NCBI GenBank assembly: GCA_024036415.1
Contig: JAMWET010007208.1
Location: 776,001 to 840,000 of the forward strand
Direction of reading: 5' to 3'
DNA from: Prochilodus magdalenae
Taxonomy: Eukaryota > Chordata > Actinopteri > Characiformes > Prochilodontidae
DNA length: 64,000 bases
A program made the translations under genes and the position numbers. Below the pieces are notes generated by a model that made no database searches, was not told the origin of the DNA, and saw nothing but the letters and a program-made list of their open reading frames with translations. Within the stretch, counting starts at the first letter, position 1, and each line of letters opens with the position of its first letter. Below are positions 25,100 to 36,004 of this stretch, piece after piece.

Positions 25100-25590
25100 C
25101 AGAAACCTATGGCTTAAATGAGAGATGCAGTGTTTGTCAAAACCCAGCACTACATTCCAGCATCTTAACTTCGAATGGTGGTGGCAGGATCACAGTTTGG
25201 GTCTGTTTCACTCCTACCGGACTGCTTATCATTGGATGAAACTATGAATTCTGAAATTCTACATATTGGGGAAGAAGTCGTCTGTGAACGGAACCCCAAC
25301 TGAGGGTGGGTCCTGCGGAAAGGCAGCAATCCTGAAAACGCCAGGGTATCTATGAGGCATTGTTAAAGCAGAGGTAAGGTGTCCGTTTGGAACGGCTAGT
25401 CAGTGTCTAGACCTCAATCCAGTACAAGTCTTGTGGTTATTCATGCAAGTAAGTCCACTAACATAACAGAGTTGAAGCAGTCATGTAAGAGGGGGTGGGC
25501 CAAGGTTCCTGCAAGGTAATGGGTAGAGCTGCTCAACAGTTAGAGGAACCATTTGGTTCTAGTCAACCAGGCAACTCAGGGGGCTGTTTT
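25100..25590 (+). mobile_element. Tc1/mariner relic
   Basis: Broken fragments on the plus strand read GGGRITVWVCFTPT and, further on, LDLNPVQVLW. These correspond to Tc1 GGGxxMVWGCF and SPDLNPIExLW (third catalytic residue region). The Glu of the last motif is Gln here. Ends not found. Confidence 0.65.
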
Positions 25591-26203
25591 AGACAACAAA
25601 GTCATGATGTTGGTTTTACTTCAATAACTTCAATGTTCAATAACTAGATGAAAATTATAATTAAAAAAATTTAAATTGAGAACTAAAATTTGGCCTTTCA
25701 TCTATAATGAGTACTGTTAGGTCTACATGTATGTAGAAATTAATGCAAAAGATAAGATGTCGGTTATTTATTCAGTGCTAGCAACTGTGCAGTTATTAAG
25801 TATACCTGTTAAAGTGGTTCACTGCAGTCTTTGTGTTTTCCCAGCACCTGAGGAGTATTATTAGCTTATTAGCTGAAGATTATTAGCTGAATTTCTATAT
25901 TACATATTTTAGCAATACCATCATTAACCACAAGATGTCAGTATATACCAGTACATACTCTTAGTCTGTGAAAACTCAGTAGTGTATATGTGTATATGTC
26001 TATTAACATATATACCTTTATATAGCTTGTAAAGTTTGATAGGCCCTTGTCAAATATCACACTTTTTTTTTTATTTTTTTTAAGTGAAATAAGTTCAAAC
26101 ATGCTCTATGGAGAAAACAGTAATAATGCCGTAATAGTGCACCTAATTCTGTATGTTTTTGGCGTATAGTATATATGTAGTATACAGTGTATTTATATAT
26201 ACA
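25591..26203. other. intergenic, nothing recognised
   Basis: AT-rich sequence with a T-rich run at about 26065-26083. No gene or repeat family recognised. Confidence 0.4.
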
Positions 26204-27407
26204 CACTATACGGTCAAAAGTGTTCGCTCTCTGCCTTCACACACATATGAACTTGAGTGACATTCCATTCTTAATCCACAGGGTTTAATATGATGTCGGC
26301 CCACCCTCTGCAGCTATCACAACTTCAACTCTTCTGGGAAGGCTTTTCCACAAGGTTTAGGAATGTGCTTATGGGAATTTTTGACCATTCTCCCAGAAGC
26401 GCATTTATGGAGTCAGACACTGATGTTGGATGAGAAGGCCTGGCTCACAGTCTCCGCCCCAATTCATCCCAAAGGTGTTCTATCAGATTGAGGTGCAGGC
26501 CAGTCAAGTTCTTCCGCACCAAACTCGCTCATGTCCATGTCTTTATGGACCTTGCTTTGCGCACTGGTGCATGTGGGACCAGAAGGGGGCCATCCCCAAA
26601 CTGTTCCCACAAAGTTGGGAGCATGAAATATCCAGAATCCCTTGGTCTGCTGAAGCATAAGGGGACCTTTCACTGGAACTAAGGGACCCAGCCTAACTCC
26701 TGTAAAACGACCCCATGTAACCCCCCTACCACCACCACCACCAAACTTTACACTTGGCCGGATGCAGTCAGACAGGTACTGTTCTCCTGGCAACCACCAA
26801 AGCCAGACCCATCCATTGGATAGCCAGATGGAGAAGCGTGATTCCTCACTCCAGACGACACGTCTCCACTGCTCTAGAGTCCAGTGACGGTGCTTCACAC
26901 CACTGCATTAGACGCTTTGCATTGCACTTGGTGACGTGAGGCTTGGATGCAGCTGCTCAGCCATGGAAAGCCATTCCATGAAGCTCTCTACACACTGTTC
27001 TTTAGCCGATCTGAAGGCCACATGAAGTTTGGAGGCCTGTAGTGATTGACGCTGCAGAAAGTTGGTGACCTCTGCACACTATGTGCCTCAGCATCTGCTA
27101 ACCCTAACCCCCCTCTGTCTTTTTACGAGTTGCTGTCGTTTCTAGTCGCTTCCGCTTTATAATACACTGACGGTTGTGGAATATTTAGTAGGGAAATTTC
27201 TCGGCTGGACTTGTTGCACAGGTGGCATCACAGTACTACACTGGAGATCACTGAGCTCCTGAGGCGACCCATTCTCTCACAAATGTGTGTAGGAGCAGTC
27301 TGCATGTCTAGGTGCTTGGCTTTATACACCTGTGACCATGGAAGTGATTGGAACACCTGAATTCAATGATTCAGGATGGGTGAGTGAATACTTTTGGCAG
27401 TATAGTG
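26204..27407 (-). mobile_element. Tc1/mariner element with both ends, dead
   Basis: The ends CACTATACGGTCAAAAGTGTTC (first bases) and its inverted partner near CTTTTGGCAGTATAGTG bound 1.2 kb. The minus strand carries a decayed transposase: LEQWRRVVWSEESRFSIW (first catalytic acid region, Asp replaced by Glu), VKFGGGG, GPLVPVKG, and EELDWPAPQSD. Frames shift several times. The same family occurs at 22698-23605, 39351-39660 and 63190-63750. Confidence 0.88.
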
Positions 27408-27869
27408 TGTAAGAGGATGTGAATTTATTTAAACTGAGAGTCAGCAAATTTGATCATTTTACCATGTGCATTAAAACTTTTGCGGATGACTGCACCGTTA
27501 GTGCATGATCCATAGGAAGTAATAAACAACATGATTTTAGTGAAGTATATAGATTTGTATATATGCCTAACCTGTCTGAAACTTCTGGCACATTTTATAT
27601 TATACATATATGTATATGTTAATATTAGCTAATAAATAGATGTGCTCTAAGCAATGCAGACAAATGTCATATTTAAAGGAGCAATATGTAAGATGGCTCA
27701 ACCTGTTGGAATCATGCTGCAAACATATAGGGCGCTACGTATCACCAAAAACTGCCCTGTCCCTCTTCCTCCCTCTTCACGTCTCAAAAAGTCGTTGAAC
27801 TGTATCATTAAATTTCATCCCTTTATTCTGCACGAACATCTCCAGTGGTGAAAAACAGTGCCAGTGTTA

Positions 27870-29468
27870 CAGTTGGGTGTGAAAGTTTGGGCAGAGTTGT
27901 TCATTTTCCTGATTTACCTTTATAAAGCATTGATTGTTTGGAATAAAAAGTTGCATTAAATATATCATATAGGGGACAAACACAGTGATATTTGAGAAGT
28001 GAAATGAAGTTTATATGATTTACAGAAAGTGTGCAATAACTGGTTAAACAAAATTAGGCAGGTGCATAAATTTGGGCACTGTTGTCATTTTATTGATTTT
28101 AAAACCTTTAGAACTAATTATTGGAACTCAAATTTGGTTTGGTAAGTTCAGTGACCCTTGACCTCCATACACAGGTTACTCCAATTATGAGAAAGGGTAT
28201 TTAAGGGGGGCAATTGTAAGTTTTTATCCTCTTTGTATCTTCTCTGAAGAGTCGCAGCATGGGAGTCTCAAAACAACTTTCAAATGACCTGAAAACAAAG
28301 ATTGTTCACCGTCATGGTTTAGGGGAAGGATACAGAAAGCTCTCTCAGAGATTACAGCTTTCAGTCTCCACTGTGAAACCCATGGTGAGAAAATGGAAGA
28401 CCACAGGCACAGTTCAAGTCAAGGCTCGAAGTGGCAGACCAAGAAAAATCTGGAATAAACAGAAGCGAAGGATGTTGAGAACAGTCAGAGTCAACCCACA
28501 GACCAGCACCAAAGACCTACAACATGATCTTGCTGCTGATGGAGTCACTGTGCATCGTTCAACTATTCGGTGCACTTTACACAAGGAGAAGCTGTATGGG
28601 AGAGTGATGCAGAGGAAGCCTTTTCTCCGCCCACATCACAAACAGAGCCGCTTGAGGTATGCTAAAGCACATTTGGACAAGCCAGCTTCATTTTGGAATA
28701 AGGTGCTGTGTTATTTGGGCATAACAAGGGCTGTTATGCATGGAGGAAAAAGACCACAGCACTCCAGGAAAAACACCTACTACCTACAGTAAAATTTGGT
28801 GGTGGTTCCATCATGCTGTGTGGCCAGTACAGGGACTGGGAATCTTGTTAAAGTTGAGGGACGCATGGATTCCGATCAGTATCAGCAGATTCTGGAGACC
28901 AATGTCCAGGAATCAGTGACAAAGCTGAAGCTGCGGTGGGGCTGGATCTTCCAACAAGACAACGACCCTAAACACTGCTCAAAATCTACCAATGCATTCA
29001 TGCAGAGGAACAAGTACAACGTTCTGGAATGGCCATCTCAGTCCCCAGACCTGAATATTATTGAAAATCTGTGGTGTCACTTAAAGAGAGCTGTCCATGC
29101 TTGGAAACCATCAAACCTAAATGAACTAGAGAGGTTTTGTAAAGAAGAATGGTCTAAAATACCTTCAGCCACAATCCAGACTCTCATTAGAAGCTATAGG
29201 AAGGGTTTAGAGGCTGTTATTTCTGCGAAAGGAGGATCTACTAAAGGTTTTTTTTTTTTTGGTGCACAAATTTATGCACCTGCCTTTTGTTTAACCAATT
29301 ATTGCACACTTTCGGTAAATCATATAAACTTCATTTTACTTCTCAAATATCATTGTGTTTGTCCCCTATATGATATATTTAACGGAATTTTTTTATCCAA
29401 ACAATCAATGCTTTATAAAGGTAAATCAGGAAAATTAACAACGCTGCCCAAACTTTCGCACCCCACTG
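27870..29468 (+). mobile_element. Tc1-like transposon, full length, about 210-bp inverted repeats
   Basis: Flanked by TA at 27868-27869 and 29469-29470. The ends CAGTTGGGTGTGAAAGTTTG and (reverse complement) CAGTGGGGTGCGAAAGTTTG start inverted repeats of about 210 bp. These also share gataggggacaaacac-like and gcaggtgcataaattt motifs. Total 1.6 kb, the usual Tc1 size. It encodes a broken transposase on the plus strand. Confidence 0.93.
28259..29245 (+). pseudogene. Tc1 transposase, disabled
   Basis: A DDE-type transposase would bind the inverted repeats and move the element by cut-and-paste. The N-terminal paired-like helix-turn-helix region (MGVSKQLSNDLKTKIVHRHG, then GRPRKI hook) is open to 28792. 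Near 28700 a deletion removes the expected WTDE motif with the first catalytic Asp and shifts frame. The frame returns near 28812. The second Asp (QQDNDPKHCSK) and the Glu (SPDLNIIENLWCHLKR) remain. The stop at 28790-28792 and the missing Asp make it inactive. Confidence 0.92.
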
Positions 29469-29756
29469 TAACTCTTGTTTCTATCACTTCTTTTGTTTTC
29501 TGCTGGACATGGTTAATTGCCTGAAACATTCAGCAGGCGTGGTTGTTATATGGTCACTTGCTGAATGTTTTAGCCTTCATTGTGTTTACTCCTCCTCTAA
29601 AAGCAGGACCTTAAATATGATTGACATATGCCATCAGGCCAGCAGTGCTACTTCTTCATCCCCTCATGTTGGACTGATTTGACTCACTATCACCTCCTGA
29701 TGTACAAAGTGGTGTTACAACACAGTCAGGCCTGTGCTAGCTGGTTAGCATAGGAC

Positions 29757-30287
29757 TCAGCTAGCTAGGACTCTAGTAGATATCTCTGCAGCACAATACA
29801 CAGACAGCTTTGACACACCATCAAAAGTCTTATTGCAAAATGCATTATTCCAAAATGAAGCTGGCTTGTCCAAATGTGCTTTAGCATACCTCAAGCGGCT
29901 CTGTTTGTGATGTGGGCGGAGAAAAGGCTTCCTCTGCATCACTGTCCCATACAGCATCTCCTTGTGTAAAGTGCACCGAATAGTTGAACGATGCACAGTG
30001 ACTCCATCAGCAGCAAGATCATGTTGTAGGTCTTTGGTGCTGGTCTGTGGGTTGACTCTGACTGTTCTCAACATCCTTCGCTTCTGTTTATTCGGGATTT
30101 TTCTTGGTCTGCCACTTCGAGCCTTGACTTGAACTGTGCCTGTGGTCTTCCATTTTCTCACAATGTTTCTCACAGTGGAGACTGAAAGCTGAAATCCCTG
30201 AGAGAGCTTTCTGTATCCTTCCCCTAAACCATGGCGGTGAACAATCTTTGTTTTCAGGTCATTTGAAAGTTGTTTTGAGACTCCCAT
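29757..30287 (-). pseudogene. Tc1 transposase N-terminal half, second copy
   Basis: Same family as the copy at 28259 and nearly identical over the DNA-binding half (MGVSKQLSNDLKTKIVHRHG start, GRPRKIPNKQKRR hook). Similarity ends at about 29848 after FWN. The rest of the frame runs into unrelated sequence, so the catalytic half is missing. Confidence 0.92.
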
Positions 30288-30578
30288 GCTGCGACTCTTC
30301 AGAGAAGATGCAAAGAGGAGAAAAACTTACAATTGCCCCCCTTAAATACCCTTTCTCATAATTGGAGTCACCTGTGTATGGAGGTCAAGGGTCACTGAAC
30401 TTACCAAACCAAATTTGAGTTCCAGTAATTAGTTCTAAAGGTTTTGAAATCAATAAAATGACAACAGTGCCCAAATTTATGCACCTGCCTACTTTTGTTT
30501 AACCAATTATTGCACACTTTCTGTAAATCATATAAACTTCATTTCACTTCTCAAATATCACTGTGTTTGTCCCCTATA

Positions 30579-30653
<75 letters not shown>

Positions 30654-30727
30654 ATCCAAACAATCAATGCTTTATAAAGGTAAATCAGGAAAATGAACAA
30701 CTCTGCCCAAACTTTCGCACCGCACTG
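29848..30727 (-). mobile_element. truncated Tc1-like element, opposed to the first
   Basis: Only the 5' end (CAGTGCGGTGCGAAAGTTTG on the minus strand, next to TA at 30728-30729), the leader and the N-terminal half of transposase remain. A TA array and a T run (30579-30653) have grown inside its inverted repeat, where the first copy has tatatcatatagg. Confidence 0.9.
30579..30653. repeat. TA array followed by a T run
   Basis: About 24 TA units and 27 Ts inside the Tc1 inverted repeat. Confidence 0.96.
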
Positions 30728-30745
30728 TACATATTGCTCCTTTAA

Positions 30746-31752
30746 GTGTGTTCTCCATACATTCTTATAGTAGTGACCCACTACTGGTTGCATGCTAGGA
30801 GGCTCACGGGACCAGCCAGGAGCAGGTCACAACATTATATACATATATAAAGTCAACAAAATGTGCTTTTTGCATACGACATACAACATTAATTTGTAAG
30901 AAGCTCATTGTTTGGTCCATCTACTCCACCCACTCCTTCTGTAATGAAAGGAAGGAAAGGAAAGACAAGGGAGGAAAAACAGAATTCTAGCAAAATCCAG
31001 TACAAATGACTCACCTGGCCAGGCCCATTACTGAATACGCGATATGGAGCTACGAGATAAGATAGTGGACCTGACTCCAGGAGGCGGAGAGTGCCGACTT
31101 GTGTCCAGGAAAAGGCCGGTTCAGATGGTCACCCGTTTTGCCCAGGAGCACAATGCACTTAATGAGGGGAGGGGCAGACATCCTGAGAGCCGCAGCAGGT
31201 GCGCAGGGAGGGGGTCCGGCTGCACTCCTCTGTGTCTGTGTGTGTATCTAAGTGTGCCTTTTAGTAGGACTTTGCTTCCCACGTTTCCTCACGGACGGGT
31301 GGTAACAGGAAGGCAATGGTCGTTTCCGCCCATTCCCGGCCTGTAAAGGGTCAGAGGTCGCCTCTGCCATACGCACGAGTCTGTGCACTCTCACTTGCAG
31401 CTGTCCTCCATGTCTCTGATACCCGGAACGTTTGGAAAGGCAGACACAACAGCACCCTTTAAAGCACATAAAGCAAACCAGCTGACCGATATTAGGGACA
31501 GCTTTATACTGAGACTAGTCCAGAGCGCACTTCAGACATTCCTCACATACATGAACCCTGAAAGCAGGTAGTGACTGTGAGTGACCATGACCCACTAACA
31601 TGGGACAGGATATGTTCCCCCAGCTCTGTTTTTTTTTACATCACTACGGTTTATGCAATAGGAAATGCATTGTGGAGAAACTGTCCTGTTATAGGCTTAC
31701 AACTATTACACCGACACAACACTCAACACCTGAACACGTCATTCAGCAGTTA

Positions 31753-31754
<2 letters not shown>
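30746..31754. other. intergenic, no feature recognised
   Basis: More GC-balanced stretch with short open frames (31044-31346, 31383-31571) that resemble nothing I know. No tail-to-tail gene evidence. Left unannotated. Confidence 0.35.
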
Positions 31755-31821
<67 letters not shown>

Positions 31822-31824
31822 TTA

Positions 31825-31888
<64 letters not shown>

Positions 31889-31964
31889 TCTCGCTTGCTT
31901 TCTCTTTCTTTGTGTCTCTGTCTCTCTCTCTCTCTCTCTTTCGCTCTCGCTTTCTCTCTCTCTT

Positions 31965-31995
<31 letters not shown>

Positions 31996-32108
31996 ACTCT
32001 CTCTCGCTTGCTTTCTCTCTCTTTCTCTGTCTCTCTCTCTCTCTCTTGCTTTCTCTCTCTCTCTCTCACTTTCTCTCTCTCTCTCTCTTACTTTCTCTCT
32101 CTCTCTCA

Positions 32109-32190
<82 letters not shown>
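31755..32190. repeat. CT (pyrimidine) tract
   Basis: About 430 bases of CT repeats with gtct, ctttctct and ctcgctttg interruptions. Open frames of Ser/Leu or Arg/Glu across it are artefacts. Confidence 0.98.
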
Positions 32191-32192
<2 letters not shown>

Positions 32193-32613
32193 ATTAAAAC
32201 ACACATACATTTGTTTTTATACAATGTCATTAAGGATGTGAGGTCATCCATACACACCACCGGCCACTTCATTAGGGAGGTAAATGACCTTGTATCTGCG
32301 CTCATTCTCCTTTATATTAAATCCACTTACCATATAGGTCGTCCTCCCTCTTATCCATTCTTGCTGAATGTCCATCATGGTTGGGTCACTTTCTGACTTT
32401 CTGTATGTCGGCAATCTGTTGGTTCTCCCATTCTGTGGTTCGTGCAGCTCTCCCAGAACCTTCATGTTTCTGCCTTGTGTTTTTTTTTTATGGTAATGTC
32501 CGTACAACCAGCATGGCGCACAATACATCAGTATGGCCATCCTGATACTCCTGCTTTCAAACTCTTCTCTGAGGCATACTTCACTTGCAAAGGATGCTAC
32601 CAATTCAACAGCA

Positions 32614-32867
32614 TATCGTCGCTGTCCAAAGAAAAACAAGTATCTCCAAAATGGCAACTTTACAGGAGAGGCCAAAAAACACATTCGATTTTAATGTAAG
32701 TCAATGGAACCAGATGTCCTTCTGAGCACTTCTGGGCCATTTCAGTTGGTCCGTTCATCATGTAAATCTCACACCGTGTAAACGGCAGCGGCTGTTTTCA
32801 AATGATGCATAAAAGTAAAAATGGACAAAAATGGAGATACATGTTTTTCATTGGACAGCGATGATAT
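32614..32867. mobile_element. MITE, family A, copy 1
   Basis: The ends ATATCGTCGCTGTCCAAAGA and (reverse complement) ATATCATCGCTGTCCAATGA start inverted repeats of about 36 bp, both continuing to gtatctcca. About 250 bp, non-coding. Another copy lies in inverse orientation at 42752-42990. Confidence 0.75.
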
Positions 32868-32980
32868 AATGAGTCAGGTACAGTGAAATGGCCCATTCTT
32901 GCTTACTGTGGTCAAGCGTGAAAATTCGCATGTCTCACCCAGCCACCAGTTTTCATTCCTATCTGTGTCATAATGAGTGT

Positions 32981-33198
32981 ATATTGCTACTGTTGGAACA
33001 AAACCTTGTATCTCCTAAATGATCGTTTTACCCTAGCAGGAAAAAACATTTGAAATGTGATGTTGGTCAGTGGAACCAGAAATTTTGGGCCCCTCCTTCA
33101 TCATGAAATCTGCACACAAGATGGTCAGTGACAGGTATTTTCAAATGATCTCTAAAACTGAAAATGAGGTACCTGGTTTTGTTCCAACAGCAGCGATA
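32981..33198. mobile_element. MITE, family A relative
   Basis: The ends ATATTGCTACTGTTGGAACA and (reverse complement) TATCGCTGCTGTTGGAACAA are inverted. It shares tatctcc next to the ends and ggaaccaga in the middle with the copy at 32614. Confidence 0.65.
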
Positions 33199-34110
33199 AG
33201 TAAGTTCAGTGGCAGAGCTATATCATATATGTGAGTAGCCAATGTACATAGACACACACAGCGATCGGCCTGTAACTCTTTTGGTTGGTAAATGCACCTT
33301 TAATTACAATCCCTGCCTCCAAATACCAGCAGAGAGGAAGGAGTAGAGACGGACAGATGACAAGTTTTAACATGGTGACGTTCTAGACCAAACCCACCGT
33401 ACAAAAGAACCATCCAAATCAATATATACAGCGTATTTACAAGAGTGCTTATTTACATCCGAGTATAAAAACAGAAATCATACATCTCGTACAGCTGCAA
33501 CGTGACACAGGCAATGCAAAATACAATATTAACTCTTGAGAACTCGTGGCACTCTTTCAGCTGTGCTCCTTCGCTTTTGCTCCTTTAGTGTTCTGTATCC
33601 CTCCTTCCTTGCATTCTTCAGACGAAGGCAACTTGAAGTTACAAAGGAGATTTAGTGCTGAAAACTCGACATACGTATCCATGCATGCTCACAAACACAC
33701 ACACACACACACACGGGTACAAACAGAGGGCACATGTGTAAACACACACCATATACACTTAAATAACCATGACTCAGGCCTCAAAAAAACAGCTGGCCCG
33801 TGTGCATTTCCTTAACCATTTGACCTTTAATGCGATAGTTTGGTAGATTGAAAGAGTCTCACTGTTTTTCCTCACTGTGATGCAGTTGATCAGCCAAGAG
33901 AGGGTCAGCATTGTGCAAACTGCATGCCTAGAGCATCACATCAACGTCATACTTCACATCAAACCATGTTGAGTTTTTAAGTATTGGCAAATAGACTTGC
34001 TTATGTGGCTTCTGAAACTTCATGACGTTTAGTATGCTGATAGCCATAGGCTGCTGCAACTTTGGGGTGGGGTATGTGGCAAACTAAAGTGGGAGGGACA
34101 ATTCCCTTCC
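33199..34110. other. possible distal 3' UTR of the Notch ligand, otherwise unrecognised
   Basis: No coding exon or repeat family recognised except a short CA run at about 33694-33713. Confidence 0.3.
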
Positions 34111-34290
34111 AATGCTAGTGCAAAAAAGCAATGGTAGTGAAGCCGCATGTAACAGCCGGACAACAGTACATTATGCAGCAACACTACAGCAGCCAGTAGA
34201 ACTGTGCGTTTCTCATCTTCACTTCAGTGTCATATCAGTCATTCAAAGCGCATCCCATGCAGCTCGAATATCCTCACACAGTTCATGTGT
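34110..34290. mobile_element. fragment of the DNA element seen at 40133-40685
   Basis: The segment gcatcccatgcagctcgaat with tcctcacacagttc matches ccatcccatgcagcttgaat with ttctcacacagttc in the element at 40133. Borders uncertain. Confidence 0.45.
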
Positions 34291-34452
34291 GACAACATAG
34301 CCTTTATCTAGAGAGCTTTTCAAGCTAATACAATTCTGGCTTTTCCCCATCATTCCCCATCATTCTCATGTAGCACCATCTGCAGGAGTTACTACCGTCT
34401 TAAACACACAAGGTAACTACATTTTGGCTGGTGAAATATATATATATAAATA

Positions 34453-34984
34453 CAGGGGTTGGACAATGAAACTGAAACACCTGGTTTTAGACCACAATCA
34501 TTTATTAGTATGGTGTAGGGCCTCCTTTTGCGGCCAATACAGCGTCAGTTCGTCTTGGGAATGACATATACTGCGTCCTGCACAGTGGTCAGAGGGAGTT
34601 TAAGCCATTCTTCTTGCAGGATAGTGGCCAGGTCACTACGTGATGCTGGTGGAGGTTCGTCCTTCTCGGTGGTATGCTGACATTACCCTGGATACCGTGG
34701 CTCTTGATACATCACAAAGACTTGCTGTCTTGGTCACAGATGCGCCAGCAAGACGTGCACCAACAATCTGTCCTCTTTTGAACTCTGGTATGTCCCCATA
34801 ATGTTGTGTGCATTGCAGTATTTTGAGCAGAACTGTGCTCTTACCTGCTAACTGAACCTTCACACTCTGCTCTTACTGGTGCAATGTGCAATTAATGAAG
34901 ATTGGCCACCAGGCTGGTCCAATTTAGCCATGAGACCTCCCACACTAAAATGACAGGTGTTTCAGTTTCATTGTCCAACCCCTG
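34453..34984 (-). mobile_element. internally deleted Tc1/mariner element
   Basis: Flanked by TA (34451-34452, 34985-34986). Perfectly matching ends CAGGGGTTGGACAATGAAAC and its reverse complement at 34965-34984. Only 532 bp, so it is a non-autonomous derivative. The minus strand keeps about 75 residues of the transposase DNA-binding region (see 34636-34863). Confidence 0.92.
34636..34863 (-). pseudogene. Tc1 transposase DNA-binding fragment
   Basis: Reads FKRGQIVGARLAGASVTKTA, then CDVSRATVSRVMSAYHREGR. This is the helix-turn-helix of a Tc1-type transposase. The catalytic domain is absent from the element. Confidence 0.85.
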
Positions 34985-35418
34985 TATATATATATATATA
35001 TATATATGTATTTAAAATATTGTATATGTTGATATGGGGGCTGCATGCTGCTTAGCTTTTACATGGCATCCGACAAACCTTCCATTTAAAAATGGCGTAA
35101 TTTTTCTAGACGTGGATTTGGATATATTAACAATAACAAATAATAATATATTATTTTGGAACTTTAACAATGTTTATATACTAATTATCATTTTTAACAA
35201 TAGTGAGAACAATTCATTTGTCATGTCAGAAACCACATAAGCAAGAATAGTTAGATAATGAATGAGAGACTTGCGTGTATGCCATTACCTGTTAGCAACG
35301 TTACGCTCTTAGTGCAAAACTAATGAACCCTCAGACAGCCAACACGTCTTGGCTGATGCACAACATACGAAAAAGGTGGAGGAAACTGTGTCAGTTTGAT
35401 TTTTAGCCAAACTATCGC

Positions 35419-35424
35419 TTTAAT
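35419..35424 (-). promoter_or_regulatory. candidate polyadenylation signal for the Notch ligand
   Basis: ATTAAA on the minus strand, about 180 bases after the stop codon. A longer 3' UTR running towards 33.3 kb is equally possible: that stretch is free of recognisable genes apart from the inserted Tc1 derivative. Confidence 0.25.
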
Positions 35425-35606
35425 CGCATTTACTTGGCCTGACAACAGTGAGGCCTGCAGCTCTTGCCTGGAGTGCAGCCTCCTCCAGTTCCCTCACAAA
35501 GACCCAGCTTTGACCTTCCTGGCAGGAGGCTGCTTGAGAGGGGTCAGTTGAGGTGCGCTGTTCTTTTTTTAGGGGATCGCAGTCCTTCCTAGAGGTCAGT
35601 GTGAGG

Positions 35607-36004
35607 TCATGCCTCCAGCTCCTGGCTGTCTGCGTAATGGAAGCGGTTCAGTTTCTCCCGCTCGCGGTTGCAGATGTCCATCTTTGGTCCCAGTGCTGGT
35701 TTGAGGGCAGGAGAAGGCGCCGGAGAGGGTGGCAGGGTCAGTTCGATCTCCTCTGGTCGGAGCGCGGATGGGACAGGCTGGCCAGGGGCCAGCTGCGTCT
35801 CACTGTTGTCCACGTTGCGGATGAGGGTGCAGAGCTGGCGCTGGTTGTTGATTGCGGTGTCTGTGGTCGGGTGTTTGATGCTGCGGCGCCGGCGCACGCG
35901 TGACAGGAGAAGAGCGCAGACCGAGCAGCCGCCGGCTACTAACACGGCCAGTACCCCGAGCAGCACCATGTACATGCTGAACTCTCCACTGCTTGGGTCT
36001 GATA
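35607..36004 (-). CDS. Notch ligand last exon: transmembrane helix and cytoplasmic tail
   Basis: The acceptor is ctctcag. A short stalk ([10 protein letters not shown]) leads to the membrane helix [20 protein letters not shown] and ALLLS, a stop-transfer RVRRRR, then about 100 residues. Just inside, [16 protein letters not shown] recalls Jagged (NNQWAPLNPIRN in JAG2). A Pro-rich stretch and [19 protein letters not shown] end the protein. Lysines are available for the ubiquitin-driven endocytosis that DSL ligands need (inference). There is no ATEV-type PDZ-binding end, and the tail is shorter than in JAG1/2. Confidence 0.93.

Larger units (their letters stand above)
27672..30745. mobile_element. 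older inverted-repeat element split by two Tc1 insertions
   Basis: TTAAAGGAGCAATATGTA at 27673-27690 reappears as a perfect reverse complement at 30728-30745. Between these ends lie one complete Tc1 (27870-29468) and one truncated opposed Tc1 (about 29848-30727). The remaining interior is at 27691-27867 and 29471-29847 and codes for nothing I recognise. The right end directly abuts the second Tc1. Family of the outer element unknown. Confidence 0.65.

Noticed and set aside
31571..32241. Several long Ser/Leu and Arg/Glu open frames
   Set aside because: Produced by the CT dinucleotide tract in every frame.
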